A DNA stretch of 8,892 bases from Candidatus Bathyarchaeota archaeon (GTDB lineage: Archaea; Thermoproteota; Bathyarchaeia; Bathyarchaeales; UBA233): contig SOJA01000034.1 in the NCBI GenBank assembly GCA_004376975.1, positions 1-8,892 on the forward strand, written 5' to 3'. A program made the position numbers and the translations under genes. Positions within the stretch are counted from its first letter, which is position 1. Every line of letters begins with the position of its first letter. Below, in pieces: positions 1-5,981 of the stretch. The notes below the pieces were generated by a model that made no database searches, was not told the DNA's origin, and saw nothing but the letters and a program-made list of their open reading frames with translations.

Positions 1-86
1 CAAATCAGGCTTGGGAGTATTACTAGCACATACGGCTTAGCCTGCCTGAATCTTCTGGAGGTAACTTGCCTAATTTTCCTGTTCAT
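1..86 (-). CDS. Possible start of a membrane protein, truncated by window edge
   Basis: An ATG at 86-84 opens a minus-strand frame that stays open to the window edge. It reads MNRKIRQVTSRRFRQAKPYV followed by the hydrophobic LVILPSLI. A basic head followed by a hydrophobic stretch around a KPY...LP pattern resembles the N-terminus of membrane proteins such as sugar ABC-transporter permeases of the MalF type, but 28 codons cannot establish this. A TTTATTAA stretch lies about 33-40 bp upstream of the ATG and could be a TATA box for a short-leader mRNA. The plus-strand alternative, 29 codons ending in TAA at 88-90, has no visible start and is equally unprovable. Low confidence; the next few hundred bases outside the window would decide. 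Confidence 0.3.
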   Translation of the reverse strand, partial: MNRKIRQVTSRRFRQAKPYVLVILPSLI

Positions 87-150
87 CTAATTCAATCCGA
101 TATATGTTATCGCATATCTTAATAAATCAGTTCTTTCAGCTTCTGATATA

Positions 151-165
151 TATCGATTTTCGATA
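151..165. repeat. Perfect short inverted repeat
   Basis: TATCGA-TTT-TCGATA is a perfect 6-bp dyad with a 3-nt centre. It lies in the 189-bp gap between the putative gene start at 86 and the 3' end of the peptidase gene at 276. It could be an operator upstream of the truncated minus-strand gene, being 65-79 bp from its ATG. In this A+T-rich stretch a chance dyad is also possible. I see nothing else convincing in 87-275, and no T-run that would mark termination of the peptidase transcript. Confidence 0.35.
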
Positions 166-275
166 CATGATATGCACACCTAATCAAAGTATGTTCCAAA
201 TACATTTGCACAACGCACGCGCCAGTTAGACTTATCGTAGCGCGAACGAGGCACTCTGCTAGTACATCTGTTAAG

Positions 276-2348
276 CTATTGAAAAGAAATGAGATTTAAT
301 TTTTCAAGGTGGTCCATGAATTTAAGTATGTGCTCTAGACTGGTTTGATTGTATTCTGCTGATATTGCTTTTGTGATGTCGTAGACAGTGCGTTTTCCGT
401 CCATAAAATTGAGGATCTCATATGTTTTCTTTGTGAAATCTTTATCTTTCTCTGTAATCTCCTCATACGATTCATATTCTTTTTCGCCTAATTCTCTCTT
501 CAGAATATCCGAATTAAGGGTGCCTTTGAACAGTCGTTTTGGAACTAGGCTTTTCGATTTTTTTGCCACGTCTGTTTCCTCTAATTGTATCGGAAAGATG
601 ATTCCTGTTGCTTTTGTGACATGAGCCAAGGTTTCTTCGAATCGTGTAATTTCAAGCTGACCACAGTGATCTATGTCTTCCATGAGTCTTGCGATGAATT
701 CTTCCAATTCAGAACTGTTTCCTAACCTTTTTACTGATTCTATTGCCCTTTTTTCCCGGGAAACTATATGCCCTATCTTATTTTTGTAGTCGAGTGCAAT
801 TGTGGCGAATTTCTCCGGTAACCCAGAGTTTAGTGTATGCGTGTTATTCGCCTTCTGAACTAGAGCTGTGGCTTCTTTGCTTGCTGTTTGTAATCGTGCA
901 ATCCCTCCCCATCTTACCAAGCTGGCCATGAAAATTGCATCCTCAATTGTGGCGTTGGCAAGCGTTAAAGCTGCAACTGTAGTTATCCAGCCGACACGTT
1001 TTAGGCTGTTTTCGCTGACCTTATCCATTGAATCCATGCTAGTATGATAGTAGAGGTCTGGCCACTGAATAAGCATAACACATGGCACTTGAAATGTTGA
1101 GTCGTTGAACTCTGCATGGTCGCTTCCGCCGCTGAAGGTGTTAATGGAATATCGAAATGTAGATGCTGAACCGAAGGCTGTCTTGTTGTCGAATTCTTCT
1201 ACTGAATGTTCAAGGAGACTGAAAACGTAATCATTGAGGTATGATGGATTAGAATCCGGCGTCTTATCCAAGTTGAGGGTAGATCTGCAAAGCTCTTGAT
1301 TTTGCCCCACCATATCAAGGTTTATACCTGCAATCAGCTTGGGCACCAAATCTTTATGGTGATACAGATAGGCTATAGTGCCGAAAGTTTCGGGTACCCA
1401 TAGAAACCGTATCGTTCTTACTGGCTTTTCGATTGTATCAGAATTTATGAGTGCTTGTATGGTGCGGGCGACTTCCAGGAGTAAGCCGCTTCCTGAGGCG
1501 TTGTCGTTGGCGCTTGGTTTTGGGTGGCAAAGGTGAGCGATCAAAAAGATTTCTTCATTTGGTTTTGAGTTTCCTTGGATTGTGGCTGTTACTACGTCTA
1601 GGTTGCCTGGGAACAGTTTCGCGTCTACCTTAGCTTTCAGCATCACAGTTTTATTGTCTTTAAGCAAGGCTCGAAGATGGTTTCCCTGTCGCTTGCTTAG
1701 GGAAAACCCGAACGTAACCTTGTCTAATTCTTTTTTTGTGGGCCAGATGGATTGGTAGGCGTGAGCGTCAGGTATATCCACGCTTTCTCTGACGTTTCTC
1801 ATTTCATATGTTATGGAGTCTGTAATGACGGCTGCAGCACCATACTTGTAGACTGCCTGCTCATGAACCGGTTTCGCTCTACCTGTTGCTAAAACGAACT
1901 TATCCTTCACATCTTTTCCTTCATAATGCTCGGGTTTGGTTCCTTTCCCAACATCAACCAGCTCGGCTGTCACGCCCCCGGGCGGTGTGGAGTTGCTGTA
2001 GGTGTGGAGACATGTGGGCACATCTTCGTATCTAGCGATTAACTTTTTTTCAGGTTTAATCAAGTAGAGTTCGGCGGCTTTGACTTCCCAGCCGATTGGA
2101 GAGGTCCAAGTCCAATATTTTGCGGCGCCGTCGGATGTAAATTGCTCGATTTTAGCATTTTTAATGCCGATATTGTGTAGTGTGTTTCTAACGTATTCTG
2201 CGGCTTCATGGAACATTGTGGACGCTTGGACGCGGTGGAAACGGGTAATCTGGGCAACATATGATTTGGCAACCTGTCCCGAAAGTTCATCTTTCACTGT
2301 CTTCTCAAGTTTTGTCTTCACGGAAAACCCTCTGATATGTTCTGTCAA
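276..2348 (-). CDS. M28-type zinc aminopeptidase (DUF2172/DUF4910 class) with PA-like insert and C-terminal winged helix
   Basis: Probably a cytosolic zinc aminopeptidase. No signal peptide or membrane segment is visible. The M28-like metal site can be followed: AHLCHP (H272 or H275), NDN (D282), PE (E320, the expected base), NLDMVG (D345) and YYHTSMD (H435), with the conserved GGSDHAEF at 407-414. The HxCHP/NDNxSG form is characteristic of the DUF2172/DUF4910 relatives of M28, not of classical M28 enzymes. A PA-like insert lies at about 125-180 (GGVTAELVDVG to KYGAAAVITDS). Residues about 600-690 look like a winged-helix domain (FMDGKRTVYDITKAI), as in the HTH_47 domain that accompanies this family. 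The start is TTG at 2348-2346; an in-frame TAA lies four codons upstream, so only TTG or the GTG at codon 10 can serve. No Shine-Dalgarno or clear TATA box precedes it. Stop is TAG. Peptidase class is firm; substrate is unknown. Confidence 0.88.
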   Translation of the reverse strand: MTEHIRGFSVKTKLEKTVKDELSGQVAKSYVAQITRFHRVQASTMFHEAAEYVRNTLHNIGIKNAKIEQFTSDGAAKYWTWTSPIGWEVKAAELYLIKPEKKLIARYEDVPTCLHTYSNSTPPGGVTAELVDVGKGTKPEHYEGKDVKDKFVLATGRAKPVHEQAVYKYGAAAVITDSITYEMRNVRESVDIPDAHAYQSIWPTKKELDKVTFGFSLSKRQGNHLRALLKDNKTVMLKAKVDAKLFPGNLDVVTATIQGNSKPNEEIFLIAHLCHPKPSANDNASGSGLLLEVARTIQALINSDTIEKPVRTIRFLWVPETFGTIAYLYHHKDLVPKLIAGINLDMVGQNQELCRSTLNLDKTPDSNPSYLNDYVFSLLEHSVEEFDNKTAFGSASTFRYSINTFSGGSDHAEFNDSTFQVPCVMLIQWPDLYYHTSMDSMDKVSENSLKRVGWITTVAALTLANATIEDAIFMASLVRWGGIARLQTASKEATALVQKANNTHTLNSGLPEKFATIALDYKNKIGHIVSREKRAIESVKRLGNSSELEEFIARLMEDIDHCGQLEITRFEETLAHVTKATGIIFPIQLEETDVAKKSKSLVPKRLFKGTLNSDILKRELGEKEYESYEEITEKDKDFTKKTYEILNFMDGKRTVYDITKAISAEYNQTSLEHILKFMDHLEKLNLISFQ

Positions 2349-2381
2349 TATACACGCTTATGCTTAAGGTTTTGGCAGAAG

Positions 2382-2477
2382 AAAAAACGCGAATTGTCGC
2401 TGGTTGATCCGTAGTGTCGAGGGTCAGGTATGAACCGACGACAAACAGAGAGATCACCCGCACAATCCCCCTTTTTT
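2382..2477. repeat. Long imperfect inverted repeat, possible structured RNA or bidirectional terminator
   Basis: Arms 2382-2409 and 2452-2477 pair over about 21 bp. A6/T6 form the outer end. After a small C-rich internal loop there is a 15-bp stem interrupted by three single-base bulges (A2393, C2398, T2401) and one mismatch (T2404/C2457). The 42-nt apical part contains further complementarity: GTCG with CGAC, and GGT with ACC. Read on the plus strand the stem runs into CCCCCTTTTTT; on the minus strand it runs into GCG and TTTTTT, so either strand's transcript would end in a U-tract. Bulges spaced along a stem are more typical of an RNA than of a simple operator. It lies 34-129 bp upstream of the peptidase start. 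Alternatives are a small MITE-like relic or a bidirectional terminator. Confidence 0.55.
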
Positions 2478-2652
2478 ATTTGTACATACAGAAGTTTAAG
2501 ACCTGTAGACTGCTTTCGTTCTGATTCAAGAAAGTACACACCCACTGCGCCGTGAAAACATGGGTTCGAGCCTTATAGGGAGACAGCTGCATTAGTCACT
2601 TCTGTCCTTTGGACATTTAATTCCATATTCTTTACGCGCGGTTCATCTGAAG

Positions 2653-2679
2653 GTCTCATGCTGTTGAAATTGCAGAGAC
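2653..2679. repeat. Hairpin upstream of the EF-like gene
   Basis: GTCTC (2653-2657) pairs with GAGAC (2675-2679), and inside it TGC (2659-2661) pairs with GCA (2672-2674), leaving a 10-nt loop and one bulged A. It ends nine bases before the TATA-like box of the elongation-factor-like gene, so it could be an operator for that promoter. The rest of the 2349-2722 gap (about 2480-2650) shows no coding signal or recognisable RNA gene to me. Confidence 0.4.
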
Positions 2680-2687
2680 AGGGCATG

Positions 2688-2696
2688 CATAAATTG
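2688..2696 (+). promoter_or_regulatory. Archaeal TATA-like box for the EF-like gene
   Basis: CATAAATTG lies 27-35 bp upstream of the ATG at 2723. That spacing predicts transcription starting at or within a few bases of the ATG, a leaderless mRNA. This agrees with the absence of a Shine-Dalgarno sequence and supports the chosen start codon. Confidence 0.5.
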
Positions 2697-2722
2697 TAAA
2701 AGCTATTCGTAATAAGTTATTT

Positions 2723-3022
2723 ATGTCCAAGTGTTGTTATGTGTTTTTGGAGAGGAAACAATTGGATGAAGAAAATGTTATTGAAGTTGGACGGATAACT
2801 CATTTCTTCACGAAAATCAGTGTTGCTGTTATTGAACTTAGTGCACCCTTAACTGTTGGTGACACTATGCTTGTTAAGGGTCCAACGACGGATTTTGAGC
2901 AAGTTATTACGTCCATGCAGATTGAACATGAAAATATTCAGAAGGCAGAAGCTGGACAGAGCATAGGCTTAAAGGTTGAGCAGAGAGTAAGGGAACAAGA
3001 CATAGTGTACAAAAAACTGTAA
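2723..3022 (+). CDS. Translation elongation factor-like protein (EF-Tu domain 2 fold)
   Basis: A 99-residue protein that is essentially one EF-Tu/EF-G domain-2-type beta barrel. It has the family pattern VGRITHFFTKISVAVIEL (22-39), then APLTVGDTMLVKG (41-53), a central loop, and QSIGLKVEQRVREQDIVYK (79-97). There is no GTPase domain: no GxxxxGK, DxxG or NKxD motif. It cannot be a GTP-driven factor by itself. Homologues in archaea are annotated 'translation elongation factor-like protein' and have no established function. Stand-alone barrels of this type often bind RNA or a translation partner, which is inference here. It starts at the first ATG after a well-placed TATA-like box, with no visible leader. 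It is monocistronic: a T9 tract follows the stop, and the next gene is convergent 37 bp away. Confidence 0.82.
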   Translation: MSKCCYVFLERKQLDEENVIEVGRITHFFTKISVAVIELSAPLTVGDTMLVKGPTTDFEQVITSMQIEHENIQKAEAGQSIGLKVEQRVREQDIVYKKL

Positions 3023-3034
3023 CAACCTTCCTTA

Positions 3035-3043
3035 TTTTTTTTT
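3035..3043 (+). terminator. T9 tract ending the EF-like transcript
   Basis: Nine consecutive T residues begin 12 bases after the TAA at 3020-3022, and further T-rich sequence (TTTATGTTTT) follows. Archaeal RNA polymerase terminates on U-tracts without needing a hairpin. The tract lies in the 37-bp gap before the convergent MazG-like gene. No matching T-run exists on the minus strand for that gene. Confidence 0.7.
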
Positions 3044-3059
3044 GTTTATGTTTTCAGCG

Positions 3060-3386
3060 TTAACTGATAAACTTTAGTATGTAGTCGTTTACAGTTTGTG
3101 CAAATGCTTCTTCCAAGTTGATACCGTAATTTTCTGCTAGAACGAAAATTATGTAGAGCAGGTTTGAAAGATCAGTTGCTAATATCTCCTTTGTTTTGGG
3201 CTTTTCTGAAGGCTTAAAACCTTCCAGACCCTTAACTGCGGCAGCTATCTCTCCAGCCTCTTCAAGCAGCTCAGTCACCATGACAGAAGGCGTCCAACCC
3301 TTACCCCTCACCGGGTCAAGTTTATCATTGATTTTCCTAAAACTTTTCCAGCAAAGATGCTGAGCATCACGTAAAGTTAAAAACAT
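3060..3386 (-). CDS. MazG-like nucleotide pyrophosphohydrolase family protein with altered second metal motif
   Basis: A 108-residue all-alpha protein of the MazG-like NTP pyrophosphohydrolase superfamily. These enzymes hydrolyse (d)NTPs to NMP and pyrophosphate, often for house-cleaning of non-canonical nucleotides. The first metal-binding motif EExxE is intact in LLEEAGE (E42, E43, E46). The second helix, DLSNLLYIIFVLAENYGINLEEAF (in two parts: 72-83 and 84-95), aligns with the usual ELGDVLxxLxxLANxLGIDLEEAF. The metal ligands E and D are replaced by D72 and N75 (DxxN for ExxD). This may weaken or change catalysis; D for E is conservative, N for D less so. The ATG at 3386 is 22 bp downstream of the transporter stop, so the two are probably co-transcribed. 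No convincing Shine-Dalgarno sequence is visible. Confidence 0.75.
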   Translation of the reverse strand: MFLTLRDAQHLCWKSFRKINDKLDPVRGKGWTPSVMVTELLEEAGEIAAAVKGLEGFKPSEKPKTKEILATDLSNLLYIIFVLAENYGINLEEAFAQTVNDYILKFIS

Positions 3387-3408
3387 TCCCTAGGAAAGAA
3401 CTTGAACT

Positions 3409-4614
3409 TCAGTCGTATTTCTTCCTAACCTTTTTCGCCTTCTCAACATACTTCTTAAGCTCTCTTTCCTTAATCTTCTTTTCAGGCAAAGTTTCAGGAG
3501 CATACATCAACGGAATCACAGCTAAGAATAAGAAGAAGCTGGCTAACGAAAAAATGGCGTGTGCATTCGCCTCAGGAATTCCTTGCACATACGAGCTGAA
3601 AAATGGCGCTACGAGCTCGGTGAGGAAGAAAGGGATGCTTCCGAGAGTATAGTATTTCTCTGAGGCTCCTTTCAAGTGGGAAAGGTCTCCCCATAAAATA
3701 AGCATGTAGATCACCATAAAAATGCCCCAAGCAACTCCATCTACGAAAGTGTAAAAGTATCTTGAAATATCCCAGTAAGGGGCTAAACCTAAAGATGCAT
3801 ACCCTAAACCTAGGGCAACAAATCCGTAGATTACCACACGTTTTCGCCCCACACGGTCAGCAAGCAAGCCTCCGAGAAAGACAAAGATCATGCCGACTAA
3901 TGGTTCCACAGCACTCAGAAAACCAAAAAACTCCGGTTCAAAAAATATTTCGCAATAGATTCTTTCGAATCTGTCCACGAGGCAGAAAATGAGCCATGGA
4001 ACGACATATAGTAAGAAAGATCTATCTTGGAAGACCAATTTGAACGAGTATGCTCTTTCTACCTTCTCAGCTTCAGCTGAAACAGGCTTTAAGCACAGGG
4101 CGGCGCTCAGTCCTATTATTCTCCAAGCAAACGAGACGGCAAGCATCGTAACCAAGCTGTCACTGAAGGACAGGAGTATTACTGCAGCCAAGTTTGTTGC
4201 TAGAAAGGTTACTCCACTCGTAACTCCCCTGTTTCCAAAGTGTGTCAAGCTTGCAAAATAGGCAAGACAGGAGGGCATACCTACTCCAAAGGACAAACCG
4301 AAGAGAAGCGATATAACATAGAGACTATCTGCTGACAGATTTGAGAACAGAAAAGGTACAGCCGTTACTATGCATCCTAAAACCATCCAGAAGCGGAGTA
4401 TCTTAATTCTACCGATTTTACCTGCCAAAATTGCTCCGAATAGGCTTGATGCGATTATCGCGGAGTAGTATATTACTTGAGCTGTAGCAGCTTCATGAGC
4501 TGCAAAACTGGATGATGCATCTAAAAGCAACGAACGAATTCCATAGTACCAAATGAAAGAATTAACAATCAAGAAAGAGATTAGAAACAGTTCTTTTCTA
4601 GGCATTTTGTTCAT
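3409..4614 (-). CDS. Major facilitator superfamily transporter
   Basis: A 401-residue inner-membrane carrier with about 12 hydrophobic segments in two six-helix halves. A charged cytoplasmic centre at about 175-200 (KPVSAEAEKVERAYSFK) divides them. MFS motif A is clear in the second half as GGLLADRVGRK (248-258) and degenerate in the first as AGKIGRIK (64-71). After the last helix comes PETLPEKK and a lysine-rich tail (to KVRKKYD). A D-R-x-E-R stretch at 214-218 in a membrane-proximal segment may contribute to substrate binding. Substrate cannot be told from sequence; small-molecule efflux or uptake are both possible. ATG at 4614 and ATG at 4605 (codon 4) are both candidate starts. The MazG-like gene follows after 22 bp in the same direction. 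The upstream gap carries phased direct repeats that may regulate it. Confidence 0.85.
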   Translation of the reverse strand: MNKMPRKELFLISFLIVNSFIWYYGIRSLLLDASSSFAAHEAATAQVIYYSAIIASSLFGAILAGKIGRIKILRFWMVLGCIVTAVPFLFSNLSADSLYVISLLFGLSFGVGMPSCLAYFASLTHFGNRGVTSGVTFLATNLAAVILLSFSDSLVTMLAVSFAWRIIGLSAALCLKPVSAEAEKVERAYSFKLVFQDRSFLLYVVPWLIFCLVDRFERIYCEIFFEPEFFGFLSAVEPLVGMIFVFLGGLLADRVGRKRVVIYGFVALGLGYASLGLAPYWDISRYFYTFVDGVAWGIFMVIYMLILWGDLSHLKGASEKYYTLGSIPFFLTELVAPFFSSYVQGIPEANAHAIFSLASFFLFLAVIPLMYAPETLPEKKIKERELKKYVEKAKKVRKKYD

Positions 4615-4628
4615 GAGAGTATGTCTCT

Positions 4629-4641
4629 ATGTTTTAAACAT
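4629..4641 (-). promoter_or_regulatory. Palindromic A/T element at the transporter promoter
   Basis: ATGTTT-T-AAACAT is a perfect 13-bp palindrome lying 15-27 bp upstream of the transporter ATG. Its minus-strand core TTTAAAAC is TATA-like and would place transcription start near the second ATG (4605). The adjacent AAATTAAAT (4651-4643, minus) would place it at the first ATG (4614). Either arrangement gives a leaderless mRNA. The palindrome could also be an operator over the TATA region. Confidence 0.4.
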
Positions 4642-4660
4642 TTAATTTTTGTCAACCTGT

Positions 4661-4701
4661 ATATGTGTAGAACAAATCTTATATAGAAGCATATGTGTAG
4701 A
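4661..4701. repeat. Pair of 11-bp direct repeats at 30-bp spacing
   Basis: ATATGTGTAGA occurs at 4661-4671 and again at 4691-4701, and the match continues as AACA versus AGCA (13 of 14 identical). The start-to-start distance of 30 bp is close to three helical turns, placing both copies on the same DNA face. They flank the TATATA sequence at 4679-4686 and lie 47-87 bp upstream of the transporter ATG. This is the arrangement expected of a regulator that binds two sites and covers a promoter. Confidence 0.55.
4679..4686 (+). promoter_or_regulatory. Plus-strand TATA-like box between the direct repeats
   Basis: TTATATAG preceded by C lies centrally between the two ATATGTGTAGA copies. A TATA box here predicts transcription from about 4709 toward the small basic ORF at 4723. 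It would be active in a divergent arrangement with the transporter. CATATATA at 4703-4710 is an alternative but lies too close to the ATG. Confidence 0.4.
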
Positions 4702-4722
4702 GCATATATACAGGGATGAAGG

Positions 4723-4782
4723 ATGAAGAAAGCTAAGAAGAAGAGGCAACGTGCCCCGGTTCGGTTCTTCTGGGGTTATTAA
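4723..4782 (+). CDS. Possible 19-residue basic peptide
   Basis: ATG at 4723 opens MKKAKKKRQRAPVRFFWGY and ends with TAA at 4780-4782. Eight of its first ten residues are Lys or Arg (or near them), followed by an aromatic end (FFWGY). A TATA-like box at 4679-4686 predicts a transcript starting about 14 bases upstream. An overlapping out-of-frame ATG at 4716 encodes only MKDEES, which could modulate translation. I do not recognise it. The KRQRAPV stretch faintly recalls the basic tails of small ribosomal proteins such as eL39, but that is not a homology claim. The DNA also contains complementary AGAAGAA and TTCTTCT stretches, so this could instead be a small structured RNA. Low confidence as a gene. 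Confidence 0.28.
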   Translation: MKKAKKKRQRAPVRFFWGY

Positions 4783-4813
4783 GTTTCCCATATTCTCTCT
4801 TTTATAGGCTTTT

Positions 4814-5830
4814 CTAAGTAGTTTTCATAAAGTTAAGTAATAATCTGAGTTCTTCCTTTTTATGTTGAATCGGTTTAAGACTTAAAAAGCCTTCTTCTAC
4901 CAGTTCACACACTTTTTTCTCTGCATGAGCGAAGCCGTCATATTGGTAAGTTATCTCAAGTATTCTGTGAGCGACTTCCTTAGTTTTTTGATGCTTAGCT
5001 TGAATGAGGTTGATGGATGATCTTGCTTCGGCACTTTGCGCAGCATAGAGTATTGGAAGAGGCACAATTTCGTTTTCAAGTCTATGCATCAATTCTTTTT
5101 CGTCTGTCATATCTATCAAGTCATCTCGTATGATTGCTAGCATGCCTAGAATCCTACCGAATTTTCGGATTGCTTCTGTCTCAGCTTTCGTCCCTTCACC
5201 CAAGACTGCACTAACATGAGTATAGGCTTCTACATCCGCAGCTTTTTTCCTCACTATTTCCAAGTATTCTTTCGGGGTCACATCCATTCTTCCCTTGAAC
5301 CGGAGTTCCAGAGCTTCAGCATCACCTAGCTCAAAGAATGCTTTCTCAATCACTTTCAGTACTTCAGCTGCCTTTTGTTGTTGAAAACGCTCTAGTGCAA
5401 GTTGTAGCTGTATGAAGCCCTTGAATATGAGTGCGTCCCCTACGAGCAGGGTTACGTCTTTACCGAACTTTCCAAAAACGGTTGATCGTTTATTCTTCAC
5501 TGTTGATTGGTCTATAACATCGTCATGCAAATCTATTCCTGCTGTGATAAGCATGATCGGGGCTGCTATGGGAGTTACTGTTTTACAATTGCCGCCGACA
5601 GCTTCATATGTTATAGATATAAGTGTGGGCCTCGCCAAGTCATTCCAGTAATTATCTGCAAAATAATGCAGAGCCTCGCGAACTTCTTTGCATTGAATGT
5701 TTTCTTCTCTTTCTAACATTAACTTCTTTGTCAGTTCCAGCGTTTCTCGACCTTTTTCCTCAAGGAGCCTTTTAACCTGGGCTAATACTTCTTCGTTGTC
5801 TTGCTTTTTTCTGTTTGATTTTGGGACCAT
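4814..5830 (-). CDS. Polyprenyl synthetase family protein, divergent
   Basis: A 338-residue trans-isoprenyl diphosphate synthase family protein. Such enzymes condense isopentenyl diphosphate with an allylic diphosphate; in archaea they supply C20-C25 chains for membrane lipids or longer chains for quinones. The first aspartate-rich motif is DDVID within DLHDDVID (D103, D104, D107), the second is DDLID (D236, D237, D240). Also typical are GKFGKDVTLLVGDALI (120-135) and a KKAAD segment (195-199) at the usual KT position. Two normal IPP/allyl-contact motifs are missing: GGKRxRP is replaced by NDLARP (63-68), and the FQxxDDxxD glutamine is absent (AIIRDDLID). The first 45 residues are charged and probably helical. 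ATG at 5830 is the only good start. It may therefore be a divergent synthase or a non-catalytic partner subunit; product chain length cannot be read from sequence. Confidence 0.85.
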   Translation of the reverse strand: MVPKSNRKKQDNEEVLAQVKRLLEEKGRETLELTKKLMLEREENIQCKEVREALHYFADNYWNDLARPTLISITYEAVGGNCKTVTPIAAPIMLITAGIDLHDDVIDQSTVKNKRSTVFGKFGKDVTLLVGDALIFKGFIQLQLALERFQQQKAAEVLKVIEKAFFELGDAEALELRFKGRMDVTPKEYLEIVRKKAADVEAYTHVSAVLGEGTKAETEAIRKFGRILGMLAIIRDDLIDMTDEKELMHRLENEIVPLPILYAAQSAEARSSINLIQAKHQKTKEVAHRILEITYQYDGFAHAEKKVCELVEEGFLSLKPIQHKKEELRLLLNFMKTT

Positions 5831-5934
5831 TTTTACTCAGTTTTATCTTACGTCGTTCAAAGATATTTGTTCTTCTGGTTCATCTGTTCCTTCTACATTA
5901 TCCAAATCTAAATTGAAACAAGTGTTTAACAATC

Positions 5935-5973
5935 TGTTCAAGGATCAAAATATTGCGAAATATTTTTTGAACA
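5935..5973. repeat. Strong bulged hairpin with GNRA-type loop between PadR and prenyl synthase genes
   Basis: TGTTCAA (5935-5941) pairs with TTGAACA (5967-5973), and AAAATATT (5947-5954) pairs with AATATTTT (5959-5966), giving 15 perfect base pairs. A 5-nt bulge GGATC (5942-5946) interrupts only one strand. The plus-strand loop is GCGA, a GNRA tetraloop; the minus-strand loop is TCGC. It begins 8 bases beyond the PadR stop codon on the minus strand and lies 105-143 bp upstream of the prenyl synthase ATG. It could stabilise the PadR mRNA end, or act as an operator or 5' element for the synthase. No T-run follows it on the minus strand, so a plain terminator is less likely. Confidence 0.5.
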
Positions 5974-5981
5974 AGAGCACA

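Noticed and set aside
388..624. Plus-strand frames antisense to the peptidase, including 743-931, 1451-1633 and 2080-2367
   Set aside because: They are shadows of the well-supported minus-strand peptidase gene, Ser/Phe/Cys-rich and without family resemblance.
2416..2439. Minus-strand T-arm-like stem GTCGG-TTCATAC-CTGAC inside the inverted repeat
   Set aside because: No anticodon arm with a valid 7-nt loop and no complementary acceptor 5' strand could be found; the surrounding long inverted repeat explains the pairing better.
2345..2545. 66-codon minus-strand frame in the gap upstream of the peptidase
   Set aside because: Its amino-acid sequence shows no family pattern, it runs through the inverted repeat, and it has no promoter or ribosome-binding support.
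2562..2572. GGGTTCGAGCC resembles a tRNA T-loop
   Set aside because: A 5-bp T stem can be drawn only with G-U pairs, and I found no matching acceptor strand, D arm or anticodon arm on either side.
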